Source: DASQPR01 sp035713725
Lineage (GTDB): Bacteria > Actinomycetota > Actinomycetes > Mycobacteriales > Micromonosporaceae
Reading direction: 5' to 3'
Assembly: GCA_035713725.1 (NCBI GenBank)
Contig: DASTMZ010000102.1
Span: 1-45,262, forward strand
Length of the DNA: 45,262 nt
The translations under genes and the position numbers were made by a program. Numbering within the stretch: position 1 is the stretch's first letter; each line of letters begins with the position of its first letter. Of the stretch, positions 41,173-45,262 are shown one piece after another. The notes beneath the pieces were generated by a model. The model worked only from the letters and a program-made list of their open reading frames with translations. It searched no databases and was not told where the DNA came from.

Positions 41173-42138
41173 ATGGACACCACGTGGGACGGGTTGCCGA
41201 TCGCGCCGGAATGGCCGCGCGGTGCCACGGTAGTCGTACGCCGTGCCGACGACGATGTCCTGCTGTTGCACCGGGCACATCACGGCGCCGACTATGCGGG
41301 TCCGTGGGGTTGGACGGCGCCGTCCGGTTCGCGCCAACCCGTTGAGGCGATCCTGCCGGGCGCGATCCGGGAACTCTCCGAGGAGGCGGGTCTGCACGGC
41401 ATCGACCTCGAGCCGGTTGACCTGACCGGTTCGTGGGCCCTGTTCGTGGCGTCCGCGCCACTGGACGCCGCGGTCGCCTTGGGCGACGTCGAGCACGATC
41501 AGTTTGCGTGGGTACGGCCAGCCGATGCGTACGACCGCGTCAAGCCCCGTTTCACCGCGGACGGTCTGCGGCGGGCGCTCGCGGTGGCCCGTGATTCGGT
41601 GGCGTTCACGCCGTTGCGGCGCTCGGACCTGGCCGACGTCGTGACGTGGCAAAACGCGTCGCACGTGCGGCCGTGGTGGCCGGACGCGGTCGAGGGTTTG
41701 GCTGCGGCTGAGGCGAAGTACGGTCGCCGAATCGACGGCGGGTTGCCGACGACGGTTGACGTGATCACGGTTGCGGACCGGCCGATCGGGTTCATCGAGT
41801 GCACGCCGCTCGCCGCCGACGAGGAATATCACGACGTCGCACAGTGGGCGACCGACGGGGGAGCGCACGCGGTGGCGATCGACTACGCGATCGGTGACGC
41901 GTCGGTGGTCGGGCATGGTGTGGGTACGCGCGTCATCTGGCACTACATCCGCGACGTCGTGTTGGCGCGATATCCGGGTACGCGCTACGTGGTCGCCGAT
42001 CCGAGCGTCGCGAACGTCGCCTCGATTCGGGCCTGCGAGAAGGCTGGCTTCCGGCGGGCGCACGACTTCGAGTCGGACGGCTCCCGATTCGCGCTTTGTG
42101 TGTTCGACCGCGCTCGAGTTCTGGGCGACCCGGCATAG
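41173..42138 (+). CDS. Nudix hydrolase-GNAT acetyltransferase fusion
   Basis: A 321-residue two-domain protein. Residues about 1-135 form a Nudix domain with a full Nudix box from G52 to L74 (E58, R66, E67, E70, E71). Residues about 140-320 form a GNAT domain of AAC(6')-Ib type: DYAIGDASVVGHGVGTRVIW and YVVADPSVANVASIRACEKA then GF. Nudix enzymes cleave nucleoside diphosphate derivatives, and GNATs of this type acetylate amino groups on drugs or proteins. The fusion is uncommon. It ends just before the tandem hairpin array. Confidence 0.88.
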   Translation: MDTTWDGLPIAPEWPRGATVVVRRADDDVLLLHRAHHGADYAGPWGWTAPSGSRQPVEAILPGAIRELSEEAGLHGIDLEPVDLTGSWALFVASAPLDAAVALGDVEHDQFAWVRPADAYDRVKPRFTADGLRRALAVARDSVAFTPLRRSDLADVVTWQNASHVRPWWPDAVEGLAAAEAKYGRRIDGGLPTTVDVITVADRPIGFIECTPLAADEEYHDVAQWATDGGAHAVAIDYAIGDASVVGHGVGTRVIWHYIRDVVLARYPGTRYVVADPSVANVASIRACEKAGFRRAHDFESDGSRFALCVFDRARVLGDPA

Positions 42139-42150
42139 CGCGCGGACGTC

Positions 42151-42278
42151 CTATCTCTCTGCTCACATCAACGTCAGCAGAGACGGCTCTGCTCACATCA
42201 ACGTCAGCAGAGACGGCTCTGCTCACATCAACGTCAGCAGAGATGGCTCTGCTCGCATCAATGTGAGCAGAGAGATAG
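42151..42278. repeat. array of four 30-bp tandem palindromic repeats, with an 18-bp outer inverted repeat
   Basis: Four exact-period units lie at 42157-42186, 42187-42216, 42217-42246 and 42247-42276. Units 1-2 are identical, unit 3 differs by one base and unit 4 more. Each unit is itself a hairpin with CTCTGCT and AGCAGAG arms. The ends of the array form a perfect 18-bp inverted repeat, 42151-42168 with 42261-42278. It lies 12 bp after the Nudix-GNAT stop. Confidence 0.9.
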
Positions 42279-42348
42279 CGTGGCGCCGGGTTAGCTCAAG
42301 CCGACGGAGCATCGGCGCCGCGGATCGCGAGCGCGTAGTGCGGCGGGC

Positions 42349-42907
42349 TTACGGCGAAGTCTCTGCCGACGGCGGGACGTCGCACACCTGCTCGGCAGCC
42401 GACCGTTCCCATGATTCGTTCGGCTGGGAGTTTGGTTCGATCGTCGTCGTGGTCGTGCCGCCGCCGGCGACCTTCACAATCACCGGCACTGGACCGGTTA
42501 CCGACATCGCCTGGTCGCAATCGGTTATGACGTAAGTCAGCGTGACGGTGACGGCCTTACCGGGCGCAAGTATTACGGCCTCGGGCAGTGCGGACACGAA
42601 ATCCATGCCGGGCTACGAGTGAAGATCAATCTTCGCGATATCGACGGACACGCGGCGGACGTTCATGACGTCAAAGGTGATTTTGACCATGCTGGTGGTC
42701 GGGTCCGCGGTCGTGTCGGTGGGCCCGACGGGGGCCACGTATACGTCCGACGGGGCCGTGGTGACCATAGGTGGCTTGATTGTGTCCGGTTGACACGCCA
42801 CCCCGGCCCAGGAGCGCTGCTGCGACCGTGACTGTTAACGGCCACAGCCTTGCCCGGCGGCTTCCGTCGGGCGGCACGTGCGGCCTGAACTGCGTCGGAT
42901 CGCTCAT
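42349..42907 (-). pseudogene. decayed lipoprotein or membrane-anchored protein gene (frameshift plus amber stop)
   Basis: From ATG 42907 the frame encodes MSDPTQFRPHVPPDGSR and a hydrophobic segment LWPLTVTVAAALLGRG, then runs into a GGGG stretch near 42803-42806. A one-base shift there restores a protein-like frame, VACQPDTIKPPMVTTAPSD then SDVYVAPVGPTDTTADPTTS. That frame is cut by TAG at 42613-42615. The same frame continues as MDFVSALPEAVILAPGKAVT and ends at 42349. A secreted threonine-rich lipoprotein is the likely ancestor. Sequencing error could explain one lesion, but two make decay more likely. Confidence 0.6.
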
Positions 42908-43050
42908 CGGTCGCTTCCGTTGGCCGCTGGCGACGTCGGGATCGGCGAAGGTTGTCCCGAAGACCGGCCCGCGAGGTACAGCTGCACGCCGCACCACACG
43001 ATGACAGTGCACAGCGCAACGAAGGCGATGATGCCCGCGTTGCGTTTCAT
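42904..43050 (-). CDS. 48-residue single-pass membrane protein
   Basis: A small open frame from ATG 43050 to TGA 42904. GGAGAGGG lies about 8 bases ahead of the start, and its stop overlaps the ATG of the decayed gene (ATGA). The product has one membrane span (IIAFVALCTVIVWCGVQLYLA) and a short outside tail. I do not recognise a family. It is too small for usual gene finders, yet the start signals and coupling are good. Confidence 0.65.
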   Translation of the reverse strand: MKRNAGIIAFVALCTVIVWCGVQLYLAGRSSGQPSPIPTSPAANGSDR

Positions 43051-43475
43051 CGCTGACACCCTCTCCACGACTCGGTGTCGTCATCTTCCCGGCGACGCGT
43101 CACGTGCGTCGCAGTCATATCAATGCACAACGAAGGCGCCGGATGAGGCCACAGGCAAGTTGCACACGGCGACCGCTAGGCACGCACGCGAAGCCGCGAT
43201 CTTATCCATCGACGCACATCGTGGTGTGCTTAATATACCGGCCGCGGTCTCGCGGCGCCGCCCGCGATGCCCGGCGCCGGCGTGACGACTCGCGCCGTGT
43301 CGGCGCAACAACCCGCTCCGCGTCGGCGTGTCCACAGCCAATTCCGAGCAACTGTCGGATCAAGCGTTGACAATCGCGAACGTACGGCGTATCTCAGGCA
43401 AACACCGTTCGGCGGCCGACCGCGTTCGTGGCCGTTGAGCGAACTGACGAAACTTGTAGCGATGGGAACTTTGCC
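43051..43475. other. 425-bp intergenic region with a candidate promoter
   Basis: I see no supported gene. TTGACA (43367-43372) and TATCTC (43390-43395), 17 bp apart, form a plausible promoter for the membrane protein at 43476. An AT-rich patch, cttaatatacc, near 43218-43228 could serve the minus-strand small-protein operon. Confidence 0.45.
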
Positions 43476-44231
43476 ATGGCCCACCCACACGTAGTTGTTA
43501 CGCCGTCCGGTCAGGACGCGAGGACCGTCACACATCTTCGGCTGGGCGTGGGCATCATCGCCAGCGCGCTGCCCTTCGTCGTGCTTTTCGGCAACATGCT
43601 GTTCGCGCAGAAGTTCATTTGGCTTGGCTCGATCAGCGGCTCCTACTACACGCAGATGCGTGGCGTGTTCGTCGGCAGCCTGTGCGCGGTCGGGGTGTTC
43701 CTGATCTCGTACCGATACGACAAGCTGGACAACATCGCGAGCACGATCGGTGGCTTCCTTGCCATCATCGTCGCGCTGTTCCCGACACCGCCGGATACGA
43801 AAACTGGCCACGTTACGCGTACCCAGGTGAATATCGGGTTCGTACACTTCACCGCCGCCACGGGCCTGTTCCTCGTGCTGGCGTTCTTCTGTCTCTGGGT
43901 CTTCACCCGTTCCGCGCCGGTCGCGCCAGGTGAGCCGCCGCCACCGCCGCCCACGGCACAGAAGAAGGCGCGGAACGTCGTTTACCGTACGACCGGCGTG
44001 GTGATCCTGCTCGCCGTCATCCTTGCCGGACTGATCGGACTCGTCTTCACGCGCGCCGTCAAGGAGTCGTGGAACACGCTGTTCTGGTGCGAGACGGTGG
44101 CGCTGCTCGCGTTCGCGATCTCGTGGCTCACCAAAGGCGGCGCGTTCCCGTGGTGGAACGACCCGTCACCGGTCGGTGCCGCCGCGCCGCCGCAACAAGC
44201 GAAGCCGCTCGACCCGACCTTCACCGGATAA
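43476..44231 (+). CDS. six-pass membrane protein of unknown function (DUF998-like)
   Basis: A 251-residue integral membrane protein with about six spans, starting at LRLGVGIIASALPFVVLFGN. The SISGSYYTQMRGVFVGSLCA segment between spans 1 and 2, and STIGGFLAIIVALFPTPP, recall a widespread actinobacterial membrane family near DUF998. The loop between spans 4 and 5 is proline-rich (GEPPPPPPTAQKK). The frame is open to 43428, but the ATG at 43476 after GGGAAC is preferred. The role is unknown. Confidence 0.75.
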   Translation: MAHPHVVVTPSGQDARTVTHLRLGVGIIASALPFVVLFGNMLFAQKFIWLGSISGSYYTQMRGVFVGSLCAVGVFLISYRYDKLDNIASTIGGFLAIIVALFPTPPDTKTGHVTRTQVNIGFVHFTAATGLFLVLAFFCLWVFTRSAPVAPGEPPPPPPTAQKKARNVVYRTTGVVILLAVILAGLIGLVFTRAVKESWNTLFWCETVALLAFAISWLTKGGAFPWWNDPSPVGAAAPPQQAKPLDPTFTG

Positions 44232-44250
44232 CCCGGCGCGGCGGCGTGGA

Positions 44251-44754
44251 TCAGGTCAGCACCAACCACTGCCGCCCATCCATGAGTTCGCGTGCCGCGT
44301 CGAGATGACCGGCGTGGCACGCGGTCTCGGTGATCACGTGCAGCAGGATCTCGCGGTGGCTTGCCAGACGCCAGCCGCCGAACCTGTCCGGCCACCACTT
44401 CGGCTCGGCGTCGGCAGGGGTCGAGCGGATGACATCGTTGGCGAGTGCGATCTGGTTGTCGTACACGTCAAGGATGTCCTGAGCCGGCGTGCCCGGCGCG
44501 ACCTGCCACGCGTCGGCGATCGTGTCGAGTTCGTCGATGGCGGCCGGCTCACCGGCGAGCACCGCGCGGAACCAGAACAACTCCACGTCGAGCGCGAGGT
44601 GGTTGACGAGGCCGAGGCTTGTCCAGCCGGACGGTAGTGCAGGGCGCCGCAGATCCGCGTCGGCCAGGTCGTGCACGATGGCGCGGATGTGCTGGCGCTG
44701 GTTGTCGAGGACGGCGAGCAGCGTCGTGGCTTCGATGTCGGGGGCGGACCGCAT
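44251..44754 (-). CDS. DinB-family (DUF664) protein
   Basis: A 167-residue four-helix-bundle protein. The metal histidines are in GLVNHLALDVELFW and HVITETACHAGHLDAAREL, the DinB/mycothiol-dependent enzyme pattern. Such proteins are often metal-dependent, thiol-linked transferases. It starts 10 bp after the sigma-factor stop on the same strand, so the two are likely co-transcribed. Confidence 0.88.
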   Translation of the reverse strand: MRSAPDIEATTLLAVLDNQRQHIRAIVHDLADADLRRPALPSGWTSLGLVNHLALDVELFWFRAVLAGEPAAIDELDTIADAWQVAPGTPAQDILDVYDNQIALANDVIRSTPADAEPKWWPDRFGGWRLASHREILLHVITETACHAGHLDAARELMDGRQWLVLT

Positions 44755-44764
44755 CTGCTAGCTC

Positions 44765-45262
44765 CTATGAGTAGTCGGCGTCGTTAGCGGCGGCTTCCTC
44801 GGCGCGGTCGAGGAGCGCACGCCGTTCGGCGTCGCTGTGCGCGACCGCCGCCGCGTCGCGGAACAACTCGGCGGCACGCTCGCGGTCGCCGCGTCGGTCG
44901 GTGAGGTCGGCCTCGACGGCGATGGTGTGTGGGTAGTCGTCGAGCGCTCCGCCGGCGCGTGCCTCGGCGAGAAGCGCGAGACCGACATCCGGCCCGTACG
45001 CGTAGCCATGCGCCACGGCGCGGTTCAGCTGGACGACGGGCGTGGGTTGCAGGCGTACCAGTTCGTCGTAGTAACCGGCGATCCGCGACCAGTTGGTGGC
45101 GTCCGCGGCGGCCGCGGTGGCGTGGCAGGCGGCGATGTGGGCCTGCAACGCATACGGGCCGTCGGCTGGCGTGCGGTTGAGGATCGTCACCGCCTCGTCG
45201 ATGGCGGCGTGATCCCACCGTGAGCGGTCCTGCTTGTCGAGCGTGAGCAGGTTGCCGTCGGC
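44765..45262 (-). CDS. ECF RNA polymerase sigma factor, C-terminal part (5' end outside window)
   Basis: The frame enters from the right edge; about 165 residues are visible. The sequence ADGNLLTLDKQDRSRWDHAA and then GPYALQAHIAACHATAAA, with repeated helical LVRLQPTPVVQLNRAVAHG and TDRRGDRERAAELFRDAA, matches the TPR-like C-terminal extension of ECF42-type sigma factors. Sigma domains 2 and 4 lie beyond the window. These sigma factors often pair with small YCII or DinB-type proteins, as here. Confidence 0.88.
   Translation of the reverse strand, partial: ADGNLLTLDKQDRSRWDHAAIDEAVTILNRTPADGPYALQAHIAACHATAAAADATNWSRIAGYYDELVRLQPTPVVQLNRAVAHGYAYGPDVGLALLAEARAGGALDDYPHTIAVEADLTDRRGDRERAAELFRDAAAVAHSDAERRALLDRAEEAAANDADYS

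Noticed and set aside
42157..42276. CRISPR array
   Set aside because: The 30-bp repeats are contiguous with no spacers, and each unit is a palindrome.
41771..42535. A frame encoding four SAHINVSRDG peptide repeats
   Set aside because: It is an effect of the 30-bp DNA repeat being divisible by three; it overlaps the Nudix-GNAT gene out of frame and has no start signals.
43120..43341. 73-codon minus-strand frame in the 425-bp gap
   Set aside because: Its product is Arg/Ala-rich low-complexity sequence with no start signal or fold pattern, as expected from chance in high-GC DNA.

Overview
The window is a high-GC stretch with many GTG starts and tight ATGA/GTGA gene overlaps. A PPOX/F420-type oxidoreductase, a DivIVA-like coiled-coil protein, a DUF222/HNH (13E12-type) nuclease, a 7Fe-type ferredoxin and an ECF sigma factor with a C-terminal helical extension all point to an actinobacterium (Actinomycetota). 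I place it no lower than phylum. I saw no tRNA, rRNA, CRISPR array or insertion sequence.

Layout. 1-2023: general genes (SDR fragment, VOC protein, F420/PPOX oxidoreductase, methyltransferase). About 2042-29956: a large aromatic or heteroaromatic catabolic island. It holds ferredoxin and ferredoxin reductase, a FadR-type GntR regulator, a class II aldolase, a cupin, an S51 peptidase and a 4,5-dihydroxyphthalate-decarboxylase-like protein. Next come a bicupin and a long minus-strand operon (ferric-type ABC transporter, NicX/M29-like metalloenzyme, CbbQ/NorQ-type AAA+ ATPase, CbbO/NorD-type VWA protein), then an MFS transporter. The last part has a Rieske oxygenase operon with a PanB-fold enzyme and an alpha/beta hydrolase, an RpiB-fold protein, a second decarboxylase-like gene, and a plus-strand operon of alcohol dehydrogenase, LigK/GalC-type aldolase, LigJ/GalB-type hydratase and beta-hydroxyacid dehydrogenase. 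30049-31738: a glucarate-dehydratase-like operon with an orphan VapB-like antitoxin and a hidden 59-residue membrane protein. 31811-45262: mixed chromosomal genes (TrpB2, aminotransferase, GT-C-like membrane protein, GH18, DivIVA-like, a possible type VII-related pair, Nudix-GNAT fusion, an array of tandem hairpins, a decayed lipoprotein gene behind a hidden 48-residue membrane protein, DinB, ECF sigma).

How the parts may work together. The Rieske oxygenase would be fed by the ferredoxin/reductase pair. The two decarboxylase-like proteins and the cupin/NicX-type metalloenzymes would process the ring. The LigJ- and LigK-like enzymes would finish the pathway from 4-oxalomesaconate to pyruvate and oxaloacetate. 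No LigAB-type ring-cleavage dioxygenase is present. The most striking non-coding signal is a shared 18-bp motif, close to TGGTnnnACCATTwGnCC. It occurs once in each of seven intergenic promoter regions across 23 kb of the island and overlaps promoter-like hexamers in several. It fits the operator type of FadR-family GntR proteins, so the GntR at 3452-4231 probably controls the whole island as one regulon.
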